Assembly: GCF_001317355.1 (NCBI RefSeq)
Contig: NZ_LKET01000028.1
Coordinates: 186,001 to 250,000, forward strand
Direction: 5' to 3'
DNA from: Oxobacter pfennigii
Lineage (GTDB): Bacteria > Bacillota > Clostridia > Clostridiales > Oxobacteraceae
DNA length: 64,000 nt
Made by a program: the position numbers and the translations under genes. How positions within the stretch are numbered: the first letter of the stretch is position 1; every line of letters begins with the position of its first letter. The notes under the pieces are model-generated. The model was not told where the DNA came from, ran no database searches, and saw only the letters and a list, made by a program, of their open reading frames with translations. This document shows, piece by piece, positions 50,865 through 59,660 of this stretch.

Positions 50865-51595
50865 GAGGATTCACCCCCGATCAGCGTACCGGCCAGTTTA
50901 TCCAGCGTTCGCCTGTAGCGCCTGCATTCCCGGTCACGGTACAGATACAGGGGCGTACCGGCGTTTTCCAGCTCGGCGGCCCGTCTGACATAGGGAAGCT
51001 CCCCGGCAAAAGCCAGCTTTGTCATATCCCGGTAGGTCTTTTCATCAAAGCTGCCGTTTGGGGAAAGCAGGATATGGGTCTGCTTTTCGGCCAGGTGGAG
51101 CTCCCGCACAAAGACGGTAACCCCTGTCTGCCACAGCCAGGCGGCGACAGAGGGCCGATGCAGGGTCAGCACCGTATCCGCAAGCCACAGTCCCACGCCG
51201 GAGACGGGATTGGCAAGCTGAGCGCTGCCGTCCACAATCAGAACATCAAACATCAGCGCGGCATTGTTCAAAAGGGTCTCGGCCTTTTCCAGCGTGACCG
51301 CCTCAAACAGCAGGCCCGTATACCGGGTAGGTACGGACAGGAAAAACAGGTTCTTGTTTTCCCCGCTGGACGTAAACAGCTCCCCCGGATTCGGGTTTTC
51401 CCCGCGAAGGGCCGCAAACAGCCCTTTTTCCCTGGGAACCGCCTGCCCGAAAAAGGTTTGCAGCTCCCCGTAAATCAGGTTGGAGGACACCAGCCCCACC
51501 AGCAGGCCGCGGTTTGCCAGCGCAAAGGCAAGGCTTACCGCAAAGGTCGTTTTTCCGCAGTGCCCGCCGCCCCACACGGTCAGGATTTTACTCAT
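50861..51595 (-). CDS. tadZ: TadZ/CpaE-like ATPase
   Basis: The 244-residue protein is a ParA/MinD-type P-loop ATPase with the motif GGGHCGKTT at residues 9-17, FDVLIVDGSAQLANP as Walker B, and no receiver domain. TadZ/CpaE proteins place the Tad machinery at the cell pole. The lysine before the first Gly-rich turn of canonical deviant Walker A boxes (K-G-G-x-G-K) is a Trp-Gly here, so dimerisation-type regulation may differ. It overlaps cpaB by 8 bp. Confidence 0.85.
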   Translation of the reverse strand: MSKILTVWGGGHCGKTTFAVSLAFALANRGLLVGLVSSNLIYGELQTFFGQAVPREKGLFAALRGENPNPGELFTSSGENKNLFFLSVPTRYTGLLFEAVTLEKAETLLNNAALMFDVLIVDGSAQLANPVSGVGLWLADTVLTLHRPSVAAWLWQTGVTVFVRELHLAEKQTHILLSPNGSFDEKTYRDMTKLAFAGELPYVRRAAELENAGTPLYLYRDRECRRYRRTLDKLAGTLIGGESS

Positions 51596-52301
51596 GGCTC
51601 ACACCCCTTTCCTCGAAAATCAGGTGGAGTGTTCCGGTGTACTCCGCCTGAATCAGCGTTTCGGCCTGCTCCTGCGTGACGATCAGGGTCACGGCCTTTG
51701 CCACCAGATCGCTGGAAGAGGACTGGCTGTCCTCCCGCTCGGAACGGATTTCGGCGGTATCCTCGGTTTTGGCGTTTTCCACGCTGTAGACCGTCAGGCC
51801 GGCCAGCTCGGGGTAGACGATGACCTGGGGCGCGGTTGTCTGCCCGTCCGATGCCTTTTCAAAAAAGACCGCCACCGTCACGGTATCCCCCGCCAAAAGG
51901 TGGGAGGACAGTCCTGCCGCAATGCTCTCAATACTGACGGTAACAAGGCGCTGGCCGTTTTCGGCAATCCGGTCAAGCTGCTCGTCGGCAAGATAACTGC
52001 CCACCTTTTGCGGGAAGAAGTAATCCCCCTGAACAAGGGCGGTCTGCGCCACCTTGCCCACCAGCTGCGTCTTATCGGTTACAATTCCCTCCGGCAGGCC
52101 GTAGCCGCCGACCTCGGCGGAGGTCAGCATCTGTTCGGTAATCGTCGTACCGGCAGGAATATCCTGCGCCGCCCGCAGCACCGTTACCGTAGCGCTTTTA
52201 TCCTCGTAAAAGCGCGGCAGGAGAAAAAAAGCAACGCCCGCCGCCAATAAGAGGCAGAGGGCGCTTAAAAAGATTCGGTTTTTCACAAATTTCAAATGCA
52301 A
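51588..52301 (-). CDS. cpaB: CpaB/RcpC-like Flp pilus assembly protein (SAF domain)
   Basis: The 237-residue protein has one N-terminal helix (IFLSALCLLLAAGVAFFLL) and an SAF domain (VTVLRAAQDIPAGTTITEQM, VGKVAQTALVQGDYFF), as in CpaB/RcpC. In Gram-negative bacteria CpaB works with an outer-membrane secretin, which is absent here; Gram-positive Tad loci retain it, perhaps to contact peptidoglycan. Start is a TTG at 52301, five bases after GGGAGG. First gene of the Tad block. Confidence 0.88.
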   Translation of the reverse strand: MHLKFVKNRIFLSALCLLLAAGVAFFLLPRFYEDKSATVTVLRAAQDIPAGTTITEQMLTSAEVGGYGLPEGIVTDKTQLVGKVAQTALVQGDYFFPQKVGSYLADEQLDRIAENGQRLVTVSIESIAAGLSSHLLAGDTVTVAVFFEKASDGQTTAPQVIVYPELAGLTVYSVENAKTEDTAEIRSEREDSQSSSSDLVAKAVTLIVTQEQAETLIQAEYTGTLHLIFEERGVSHE

Positions 52302-52332
52302 TGTCGCCTCCCTTCATGATCATCCGTAAAGT

Positions 52333-52623
52333 CTACCGCTCCCGCAGCGGAGCGTATTCCTCCGGCTCAGGCAGGGCTTCCGCCTGGACTTTGGCCTGGG
52401 CCAGCCGCTCCAGCACCGACAGCTTTTCCTCCGGCAGGGTTTCCGGGGCAAGCTCCCGCAGATCCTCGTAGCTTTGACCGTTAGTCAGGTCATAACGCGG
52501 CTTTTCGTTGTTGATCAGGCCGTCAATCTGATTGTAGTTGCCCTCCAGCGCCATTTCCGCGTTTTTTAAGGGATTGGAGCCGGAGGGATTCCCCGCTGAA
52601 TGATTCCTTGTGCGTCCGCTCAT
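52333..52623 (-). CDS. Small element protein with KLSVL tail
   Basis: The 96-residue protein has a Ser/Asn/Gly-rich start (MSGRTRNHSAGNPSGSNPL) and an acidic middle. The C-terminal LPEEKLSVLERLAQAKVQAE aligns with the KPSIL motif of six other proteins, although Pro is Leu here, and starts 30 residues from the end. It overlaps the topB stop (ATGA), so its synthesis is coupled to topoisomerase. No domain recognised. Confidence 0.75.
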   Translation of the reverse strand: MSGRTRNHSAGNPSGSNPLKNAEMALEGNYNQIDGLINNEKPRYDLTNGQSYEDLRELAPETLPEEKLSVLERLAQAKVQAEALPEPEEYAPLRER

Positions 52624-54716
52624 TTTCGGCCTCCTTTTTCAAATTCCAGCTTGTAATTGACGTATTTGCCCGTATCCTCCAGCACCACCACGGCGCGGTA
52701 GGTCTTTCCGGTCTTTGGACTGTACAGCCCGGACATGGAAACGCGCCCCTTTTCCAGCAGTTCGGCGGCGATTTCCTTTGTGAGTTCCTTTTTCGCGGAG
52801 ACGAAGAACCGGCTATAACGCCAGAGGGCAAAGCCGCAGTCCCGATTTTCACAATAGAAGCTTTTCTTGCCCTCCCGTACCGCAGCGCCGCAGCGGGGGC
52901 AGACGCCCACGGGTTCGCCGTGACTTCCCACCGGTGCGGGGAACAGGCGCATAAAATCCAGATTGGGTGCGGAATTATCCTTTACCAGCCCGGCAGTCAG
53001 GGCGGTGATCTCACCGATAAATTCCGTATCGGAGAGCCCGCCGCGCTCCACCAGCTTCAGCCGGTGTTCCCATTCGGCGGTGAGCATAGGGGATTTTAAG
53101 ACCTCCGGCAGGACGGCAATAAGGTTAATGCCTTTTTTCGCGGGCAGAAGCTGCTTGTTCTTCCGCTCCACAAGACCGGTTTTCACCAGCTTTTCTAAAA
53201 TCCCGGCGCGGGTGGCGGGCGTTCCTAAGCCCTTGCGCTCCGCATCTTCCGGCGTCTCCTCGGAACCGGCTGTTTCCATGGCTTTTAAAAGAGTATCCTC
53301 GGTATAGTGCTTGGGCGGTGTGGTAAAGCCCTCCTTTACCGCCGCCCGGACAGCCACAAAGCGCTGCCCCTCGGTTAATTCCGGCAGAGAGGCGGGTTCG
53401 CCGTTTTCCTCCGGCTTGCTTTTGAGCGCGGTGCGGTATGCGGCGTCAATGGTTTTCCAGCCACCGTGCAGAACGGTTTTCCCCTTTGCCTCAAAGGAAT
53501 TTCCCTCACAGCCCACCGTGACCACGGTCTCCGCATAGCGGTGGCGCTCTGCCACGGCGCAGAGCAGGCGGCCGGAAACCAGAAACAGAATGTCCCGTTC
53601 GCCGGAGGGCAGAGCCGCAAGATCGGCGTTTCGGATTTCCATGGTGGGAAGAATGGCGTGGTGGTCGCTTACCCTGCTGTTATCCGTTACCAGTCCCGCA
53701 TCGCAGGTGACAGCCGCCTTGCCGCGAATCCCCGGCACCACAAGCGCCGCCTGATTCACTAAGACAGGAAGCCCCGCCGCCATATCCTCCGTTAAAAACC
53801 GGCTGTCGGTGCGGGGGTAGGTCGCCAGCTTCTTTTCATACAGGCTCTGTAGATAATCCAGGGTCTGCTGCGCCGTAAAGCCGAATAACCGGTTCGCCTC
53901 CCGCTGGAGGGTGGTGAGGTCATAGAGCCTGGGCGGGGTGGTTTCCTTTTCCTGCCGCTGCACCGATGTCACCACGGCGGGTCTGCCGTCGCAGGCGGCG
54001 CGGATCGTCTCAGCCTCCGAACGGTTCTGCTGTCTTTGCCCGGAAACCGTAAAGCCTCCGCAGTCCAGCTCCGGTATATAAAAGGGGGTTTTCACAAAGG
54101 CGGCAATTTCCTCTTCGCGCTGTACCAAGAGCGCCAGTGTGGGCGTCATGACGCGCCCGATGTTCAGCGTCTGCCGATACAGCACCGAAAACAGTCTTGT
54201 GGCGTTGATTCCCACCAGCCAGTCCGCCTGGGAGCGGCACAGGGCAGCCTGATGGAGCCCGTCGTATTCACCGCCCGGTTTCAGCCCGTCAAAGCCCCTG
54301 CGGATGGCGGTATCCTCCATGGAGGATATCCACAGCCGTTTCATGGGTTTGGCGCAGCCCGCCAGATGATAGACGGTGCGGAAAATCAGTTCTCCCTCCC
54401 GTCCGGCGTCGCAGGCGTTGACGACCTCCGTCACGTCCTCCCGGCGCATCAGGCCGCGCAGTACGTCAAACTGCTTCCGTTTGTCCTTTCCCACGGCAAA
54501 CTGCCACTGCTTTGGCAGGATGGGCAGATCCCCGTAACGCCACTTGTCATAGCTCGTATCGTAGGCTTCGGGCCGGGCCAGCCCCGCCAGATGCCCCACA
54601 CACCAGGACACCAGATATCCGCCGCCCTCCAGATAGCCACTGTTTCGTTCCTTTGCGCCAAGGACGGCGGCAATGGCCTGGCCGACGCTGTTTTTTTCTG
54701 CGATAATCAGTTTCAA
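52620..54716 (-). CDS. topB: Type IA DNA topoisomerase III
   Basis: The 698-residue enzyme has a TOPRIM start (LIIAEKNSVGQAIAAVLGA) and the acidic D-A-G-R-E-G-E in VNACDAGREGELIFRTVY. The catalytic tyrosine lies in KKLATYPRTDSRFL near residue 300, and the C-terminus has a zinc finger (CPRCGAAVREGKKSFYCENRDCGF, one motif). Element-encoded topoisomerase III is typical of Tn1549/CTn-type ICEs and presumably relaxes transferring DNA. Start is TTG at 54716 with GGAGGG eight bases away. A terminator hairpin lies directly upstream (54746-54790). Confidence 0.96.
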   Translation of the reverse strand: MKLIIAEKNSVGQAIAAVLGAKERNSGYLEGGGYLVSWCVGHLAGLARPEAYDTSYDKWRYGDLPILPKQWQFAVGKDKRKQFDVLRGLMRREDVTEVVNACDAGREGELIFRTVYHLAGCAKPMKRLWISSMEDTAIRRGFDGLKPGGEYDGLHQAALCRSQADWLVGINATRLFSVLYRQTLNIGRVMTPTLALLVQREEEIAAFVKTPFYIPELDCGGFTVSGQRQQNRSEAETIRAACDGRPAVVTSVQRQEKETTPPRLYDLTTLQREANRLFGFTAQQTLDYLQSLYEKKLATYPRTDSRFLTEDMAAGLPVLVNQAALVVPGIRGKAAVTCDAGLVTDNSRVSDHHAILPTMEIRNADLAALPSGERDILFLVSGRLLCAVAERHRYAETVVTVGCEGNSFEAKGKTVLHGGWKTIDAAYRTALKSKPEENGEPASLPELTEGQRFVAVRAAVKEGFTTPPKHYTEDTLLKAMETAGSEETPEDAERKGLGTPATRAGILEKLVKTGLVERKNKQLLPAKKGINLIAVLPEVLKSPMLTAEWEHRLKLVERGGLSDTEFIGEITALTAGLVKDNSAPNLDFMRLFPAPVGSHGEPVGVCPRCGAAVREGKKSFYCENRDCGFALWRYSRFFVSAKKELTKEIAAELLEKGRVSMSGLYSPKTGKTYRAVVVLEDTGKYVNYKLEFEKGGRK

Positions 54717-54745
54717 GAATGATTCCCTCCGTTTCTTTGCATAAC

Positions 54746-54790
54746 AAAAGCGCCGGTGATCTGCTTTGATAGCAAATCACCGGTGCTTTT
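54746..54790. terminator. Bidirectional hairpin upstream of topB
   Basis: AAAAGCGCCGGTGAT (54746-54760) and ATCACCGGTGCTTTT (54776-54790) pair with one mismatch around a 15-base loop, with A and T runs at both outer edges. It lies between the gene at 54804 and topB, and would divide the conjugation operon or attenuate it. Confidence 0.8.
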
Positions 54791-54803
54791 GATCGGTTTG
54801 TTT

Positions 54804-55235
54804 TCAGTTGGTTTCAGGTTCAGGCGGCGCAGGGCGGCTATTGCCGTTTTCCTGCCGCTTTTGGGTCAGCTTCGGGGAAATATAATGGGTCGCGTAGCTT
54901 TTCTCAATGGCTTCGCCGCCGGATTTTGAAAAGTGCAGCCGGACGGAGGGCTTTTGCCCCTTGCGTCCCCAGCGCTTATAAAATGTCCAGGATTCCTTTA
55001 AGCCGTTTTTCCGGGCATACGCGCGGATTTCTTTCACGATATAGGAGAGCTTATGGAGATTGGCGCTGCATACCCGTTCCAGATAATCCACCCGCCCGAA
55101 ACGCCAGTTCTCATAGTCCCCGGCAGAAAGGACACCCACGTCCATCAGCACCTGAACCGGCGTTGCCACGCCGTCCTTTTGCAGCTGCCGGTACATGGAC
55201 AAATGCACCCTGCCGGCTATTTCCTGTTGGTTCAT
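54804..55235 (-). CDS. Conserved element protein of unknown function
   Basis: The 143-residue soluble protein begins MNQQEIAGRVHLSMYRQLQKDG and contains VQVLMDVGVLSAGDYENWRFG and VDYLERVCSANLHKLSYIVKEIRAYA. This pattern suggests a helical DNA- or protein-binding domain. It ends in a Gln/Asn/Pro-rich tail. GAGGGTGACCAAG precedes the chosen ATG; an upstream in-frame codon at 55295 lacks a site. Similar proteins precede topB in related elements. I cannot name the family. Confidence 0.75.
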   Translation of the reverse strand: MNQQEIAGRVHLSMYRQLQKDGVATPVQVLMDVGVLSAGDYENWRFGRVDYLERVCSANLHKLSYIVKEIRAYARKNGLKESWTFYKRWGRKGQKPSVRLHFSKSGGEAIEKSYATHYISPKLTQKRQENGNSRPAPPEPETN

Positions 55236-55310
55236 CTTGGTCACCCTCTCGATAAAAGACAGTATAGCACGGGATGGCCTGCACTTCCAGCACAAACCTT
55301 CGCCTCTTTG

Positions 55311-56249
55311 TTACAGCTGATCTTCCTCCTCCGGGGGATCGTCCGGGTCTCCGAATTCATCCTCCGGCGACAGAAAATCGTCCTGCGTGTCCTCAGAGTC
55401 AGGTATATCCGGCTCCGTATCGTATTCTTCGTCATTTTCGTCGTATTCGGGTTCCTCCGCGTCGGCCGCCTGATGCTTTGGCTTATATATCTTAAAATAG
55501 TAGCCTGCGCCGCCAGCAATTACCGCCGCCAGCAGTACAAAAATCAGCGTGGAGTCGCCGCCGCTCTGATTTTGCCCGGATGCGGTCTCGCCGGAATCCG
55601 GTGAAGCTTCCGGCTCGGAAGCGGATTCCGATGTAGGAACGGCACTTTCGCCGTTCTTTCCGCTGTCCTCCTTTTGGGCAAGGGAAAGCAGATCGTCCTC
55701 GGTAACGGCATTCAGAAAGTAGACATTACCGTCCTCCCGCGCGCGGTCTATGATGAGATAGAATATATTTTCATCCGGTGTGGTGATGGTGAAAAACTCC
55801 TTGCCTTCCTCATCCGTGACGTTATCCAGCACGGTGCCGGAACCGTCCGGGGTAAAGGCGCTGCTTTGCTCGGGAACGGCGGATTCGTCTGTTTCATCCT
55901 CTGTCAGCGAAGCCTTATAGTACGGATTTTCCACTTTCACGGTGCCGGAGCGGTTCCCGGCATAGTCCACTGCATAGGCTGAAACATACTGTCCGGCTCC
56001 GGCATAGTTCCACAAGTCCGCCTCCAGCGGCCCTTCGGCAGGGTATGCGGTTTCCTGTCCGTCAATAAAAACGGATTCCACACCGGAATCCTCGTCACTG
56101 GCCTCAATCACCAGCGTTTTCTCCGACACTCTGGCGCTGATTACCGGTGCCCTGCTGTCAGCCGGGCCGGACGCATAAGCCGTTACCGGCAGAAAAAACG
56201 CGCTCATAAACAACATGAGCGCAAGAAACATCCATCGGTTATTCCTCAT
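55311..56249 (-). CDS. DUF4366-type surface protein (CD1107 family)
   Basis: The 312-residue protein has a signal peptide (MFLALMLFMSAFFLPVTAYA), an Ig-like domain (PVISARVSEKTLVIEASDEDSGVESVFIDG in one segment) and a DUF4366 region (FFTITTPDENIFYLIIDRA, VYFLNAVTEDDLLSLA). A Ser/Glu/Pro linker leads to a transmembrane helix (LIFVLLAAVIAGGAGYYF), followed by a very acidic cytoplasmic tail. This architecture is standard for Tn1549/CTn T4SS operons; its function in transfer is not established. GGAGG lies six bases before the ATG at 56249. Confidence 0.87.
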   Translation of the reverse strand: MRNNRWMFLALMLFMSAFFLPVTAYASGPADSRAPVISARVSEKTLVIEASDEDSGVESVFIDGQETAYPAEGPLEADLWNYAGAGQYVSAYAVDYAGNRSGTVKVENPYYKASLTEDETDESAVPEQSSAFTPDGSGTVLDNVTDEEGKEFFTITTPDENIFYLIIDRAREDGNVYFLNAVTEDDLLSLAQKEDSGKNGESAVPTSESASEPEASPDSGETASGQNQSGGDSTLIFVLLAAVIAGGAGYYFKIYKPKHQAADAEEPEYDENDEEYDTEPDIPDSEDTQDDFLSPEDEFGDPDDPPEEEDQL

Positions 56250-56490
56250 GGTCGGCCTCCTTTTCGGTGTGGCGGAAAGGGGCGGGAGCGGCTCCTTTTT
56301 GTCCCATTGCGCTGATAAACTGCGCAAATTCCTCCTCGGTCATTCTTTCCTTGCGGAAGATGGCCACAATCTCGGCATTTTCCAGCTCGGTTTTCTGACG
56401 CTCCAGCTCCCGGAGCCGGGCCTGCATATCCGCGATCTTATCCTTGGTTTTCGTAATTTCTTCCTTCACTTTCAGCAGTTTGGGGTTCAT
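56239..56490 (-). CDS. DUF4315-family coiled-coil protein
   Basis: This 83-residue protein is one long helix: KLLKVKEEITKTKDKIADMQ and RLRELERQKTELENAEIVAI form heptads, followed by RMTEEEFAQFISAM. That is the DUF4315 pattern found beside the M23/NlpC peptidase gene in clostridial ICEs. The start at 56490 follows GGAGGAATATCAACC and the end overlaps the DUF4366 gene by 11 bp. It may bridge T4SS components. Confidence 0.87.
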   Translation of the reverse strand: MNPKLLKVKEEITKTKDKIADMQARLRELERQKTELENAEIVAIFRKERMTEEEFAQFISAMGQKGAAPAPFRHTEKEADHEE

Positions 56491-56515
56491 AGGTTGATAT
56501 TCCTCCTTCTTGGTG

Positions 56516-58762
56516 TTAATCACTTTCATCGCCGGGGCTTTCCGCGAAGAACAGCGGATTGAGATAGCTCCCGTTTTTTAAGACCTCCAGATGCAGATGC
56601 GGCCCCGTGGAGGTGCCGGTGTTGCCGGATTTTGCAATGACCTCGCCCTTTTTGACCTGTTGGCCGACTTCGGCCAGCAGGGTATTACAGTGGGCATACT
56701 TGGAAACCAGACCGTCCTTGCCCTCCACCACGATATACCAGCCGTAGCCGTCCGCGTCAAAGGCCGCCTGTGTTACCGTCCCGTCCTGTCCGGACAGAAT
56801 ATCCGTGCCGGTGGGAACGGCAATGTCGATTCCCTTATGGTAATTTTTTTCTCCGGTCACGGGATGGACGCGCCAGCCGTAGCAGCTGGTCACAAGGGGT
56901 ATCCAGTCAAAATCAAAGGGACTGGCAATGTACTGGCGGTTGCCCCCGGTCTGCATATACAGGTCGTACATTTCCCGTTCTTCCGTATCAAGCTCCGGCA
57001 TAATGACCCCGGTAAAAGACCTGGAGGTCAGCTTGATATTGAGAATATGCCATTCGTAGGGCACTTCCTCCTCGGATTCCTCGCCGGTTACCGGGTCGGT
57101 GTAGGTTTCGGTGCGATAGCGGATTTCCGTTTCCTCCACAAATTCCAGCGTGTACTGTGCGTTAAAGATTCGACGCAGCTCCGATTGAATGGTGGAAAAC
57201 TGAAAATCCTGATAGGCGGCGGACAGATAGGCCATAAGTTCAAATGGATTGTGGCTGATATCATCCACCTGATAGCGGTACTCATCATATCCGGGGTGAT
57301 CGTCCTCGGCGCGGTTAATCTGCAGCTGCAAATCGGTTTCCCATTCCGTATAGGCAAGCTCCGCGCCGTCAATGTCCGCATCGTCCGCGGTATAGCTGGA
57401 CAGGACAATCGAGGACAGCCCGCCCAGCGCCATGTTGGTGCAGGAGGTAAAGAGCGCGGAGAAGGAGAACATCAAAAGCAGCAGCAGGGCAAGAAAGCCC
57501 ACCGCCATGGGGTGACTGCGCACAAGACTGGCGGCGAGCCGAAGCGCTTTGCCGCCTGCGGCACCGAGCTTTTTGATCCGGTCGGTCAGCCGCGCGGATT
57601 CCCGTACCGTTTTCGCGTACTGGCGCTTGATTTTCTGCTTCTGGAGAAAACGGGACAGAGGATTGCTCGCAAGTCTGGGATTTTCCCGCAGCAGCGTTTG
57701 ATAGGCAAGCTCGGCGTTGTGTTTGGACGAAAGCCGTTCCAGCCTTGCCACGCGGCGGTATGGCGCGGTTTTATGGAACCGGTAAGCGGTGCGGACGCCC
57801 CGTTCTGACAGCAACATTCCCTTGTGGGCGGCCTCCGTTCCCACATTTTCCTGTTCGGCCTGGCGGAGCTTGCCCTGGACGGCGCCCAGGACAAAATCCG
57901 TAGCGGCACTGGCCGGACAGAGCGGGAGCGGCTCACGCAAATGTTCCCGGCTGGATTTTATCTCCGGTTCAAATCCCAGCTTGCCGGTACGTTTTTTCTT
58001 CTTTGGAAGAAGCGTTTGCCGCGCCTTTTCCAGTCGTTTGGCGGTCTGCTCCGATTTTCGCCGGGCTTGCGGCAGCTTCTTTCCGGACGGAGCCTGTTCC
58101 TCTGCGGCAAATTGCAGCCTGCCCAGTGAAGCCGTCTGGCCCTGGGGCGGCGCGTTGTGGGTTGACGATGGGTGTTCAGCTTGAGAATGGCTTTCCTTAT
58201 AAAACTTCTGATAGTAGGCAGTTTTTTTCTGTTTTGCGGCAGCTGAGGTTTTAGGGGTATCGGAAGAATCCGAACTGTCTGTACTCGCTCTGTCCGCAGA
58301 CTCCGTATTTCCCCGGTGGTTAATTTTGCCCGCTTGTATAGATTGGCCGCGCCGCCCGTGCCGGGAACGCAGGGTATGGGCAAGCCCGGAAACTGCGGCA
58401 TTGGGTACGGAGCTTTCGGCTGACAGCGGTTCTTCCGTATGTTCCGGTATTCCGGCGCTGTTACCGCCGGGGACAATCTGTACCGGAGGCAGACTGGAAG
58501 CCGCCGAAGTGTCCGGCTGCTTTGCTCCTCTGTCAGGAACGCCCTGCACGGGAATCGCCCGGCGCTGTTTATGGGGTTTATCAGATGCGCGGGGGGATGG
58601 CTGCGCCCGTTCCGGGGCGTCGCCCGCCCGCAGGCGAAAATCCGCGTCACGCTTGCTGACACGGATTTCCTGACCGGTGGCGGCATTGACCTCCACCAGC
58701 CCGTCGCGGGTCATTTTATGAAGGATTTTATCCTTGGCCTGATATTTCTTTTTTCGTGACAA
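56516..58762 (-). CDS. T4SS cell-wall hydrolase with C-terminal M23 peptidase (CD1108 family)
   Basis: The 748-residue protein has a long basic, low-complexity cytoplasmic N-terminus and a transmembrane helix near residue 425-445 (AVGFLALLLLLMFSFSALF). Residues about 455-600 form a linker domain. The C-terminal LytM/M23 peptidase has zinc ligands in NYHKGIDIAVPTG (H and D) and GPHLHLEV. M23 enzymes cut peptidoglycan cross-bridges, opening the wall for the transfer channel. Start is TTG at 58762 with GGAGGTGAG upstream. Many relatives end in NlpC/P60; here M23 alone is present. Confidence 0.88.
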   Translation of the reverse strand: MSRKKKYQAKDKILHKMTRDGLVEVNAATGQEIRVSKRDADFRLRAGDAPERAQPSPRASDKPHKQRRAIPVQGVPDRGAKQPDTSAASSLPPVQIVPGGNSAGIPEHTEEPLSAESSVPNAAVSGLAHTLRSRHGRRGQSIQAGKINHRGNTESADRASTDSSDSSDTPKTSAAAKQKKTAYYQKFYKESHSQAEHPSSTHNAPPQGQTASLGRLQFAAEEQAPSGKKLPQARRKSEQTAKRLEKARQTLLPKKKKRTGKLGFEPEIKSSREHLREPLPLCPASAATDFVLGAVQGKLRQAEQENVGTEAAHKGMLLSERGVRTAYRFHKTAPYRRVARLERLSSKHNAELAYQTLLRENPRLASNPLSRFLQKQKIKRQYAKTVRESARLTDRIKKLGAAGGKALRLAASLVRSHPMAVGFLALLLLLMFSFSALFTSCTNMALGGLSSIVLSSYTADDADIDGAELAYTEWETDLQLQINRAEDDHPGYDEYRYQVDDISHNPFELMAYLSAAYQDFQFSTIQSELRRIFNAQYTLEFVEETEIRYRTETYTDPVTGEESEEEVPYEWHILNIKLTSRSFTGVIMPELDTEEREMYDLYMQTGGNRQYIASPFDFDWIPLVTSCYGWRVHPVTGEKNYHKGIDIAVPTGTDILSGQDGTVTQAAFDADGYGWYIVVEGKDGLVSKYAHCNTLLAEVGQQVKKGEVIAKSGNTGTSTGPHLHLEVLKNGSYLNPLFFAESPGDESD

Positions 58763-58808
58763 GTTTCAGTCTCACCTCCTGTGGACGGCAGGCCGCACCG
58801 CTTGGCAT

Positions 58809-59639
58809 TTACAGGCTGGCCTCCTGTTTTTTTTGCTGGGAAACCGGCGCTTTTTTCGGTGTCTGCGCCGCCTGTTCTTTCAAGTCCTGCAAATTCCGCA
58901 GGATGGACGGCTTTTTCTCACGGGCCTTCTCGGTTTTATCCGTCCGTTGGAGCTGAACCCGCTGTTCCAGCTTATCAAGGCTGTTAAGCGCCGACACAGC
59001 CTGTTGTTTGATGGCGTCGGAAAAACTGCGGTCCAGACGGTAGGGAGCCTGCATTGCCTTTGCAAGCCTGCCCATGGGCTTTGCCTCCTGCACCGTTTCC
59101 TTCCCGAGCGCCGCCCGGCCTATGTTTTTCACATGCTTTCCGGCCTCGTGGTATTCGGTGCTGATACCGGCGATTTTCTTCATGGACTGCTCGTCAAACT
59201 GAATGTTCCTGTCCATGCCGTCGCGTATCGCCTGTAAGCCCTGCCGGATATGCAGGAAGGAATCAAGGCCATGAAGCGCCTCGACGCCCTTTTCCCGGAA
59301 AGCGGCCACGGCGTTTTTGCAGCCCTCTATGATATCCGCTTTTACGGACTCCAGGCGCGCTCTCGTTTCCGTAATCTTTTCTTCCAGGGCACGGATGGCC
59401 TTTTGCATGGCGATCCGCACGGGATGGGATTGCTGATCCCGCAGCTCCGAAAGCTCCCGGCGCATGGCGATCAGCTCGTTTACCGCCGTATCCAGTTGGC
59501 GTTCCATGGCCCCCACATAGTTGATGACATTCATAAAATCCTGGTTGCTGACGCGGTTTTCCTTTAAAATAGCCAATAACTCCTTGACATGCTCATTTTC
59601 CAGAAGCGCTGCGCTCTGGAGCGTTGCAGTATCACTCAT
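58809..59639 (-). CDS. DUF6674-like helical protein with KPSIL tail
   Basis: The 276-residue protein is helical, with DUF6674-type landmarks (ENEHVKELLAILKENR, FMNVINYVGAMERQLDTAVNEL), a coiled coil (ALEEKITETRARLESVKADI) and a basic middle. The end, KKPSILRNLQDLKEQAAQT, has the motif 34 residues from the C-terminus. It lies between virB4 and the M23 gene, where this family is usually found. GGAGGTG precedes the ATG. Role in transfer unknown. Confidence 0.83.
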   Translation of the reverse strand: MSDTATLQSAALLENEHVKELLAILKENRVSNQDFMNVINYVGAMERQLDTAVNELIAMRRELSELRDQQSHPVRIAMQKAIRALEEKITETRARLESVKADIIEGCKNAVAAFREKGVEALHGLDSFLHIRQGLQAIRDGMDRNIQFDEQSMKKIAGISTEYHEAGKHVKNIGRAALGKETVQEAKPMGRLAKAMQAPYRLDRSFSDAIKQQAVSALNSLDKLEQRVQLQRTDKTEKAREKKPSILRNLQDLKEQAAQTPKKAPVSQQKKQEASL

Positions 59640-59660
59640 ACGCGGGACACACCTCCTTGT

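Noticed and set aside
50861-51595. Plasmid partition protein ParA
   Set aside because: The ATPase fold fits, but there is no ParB or centromere repeat and it overlaps Tad genes on both sides, so TadZ is the better call.
56591-57808. A 405-codon plus-strand frame
   Set aside because: It is the complement of the M23 peptidase gene; the GC-rich third positions keep the opposite strand open. No ribosome site or domain.
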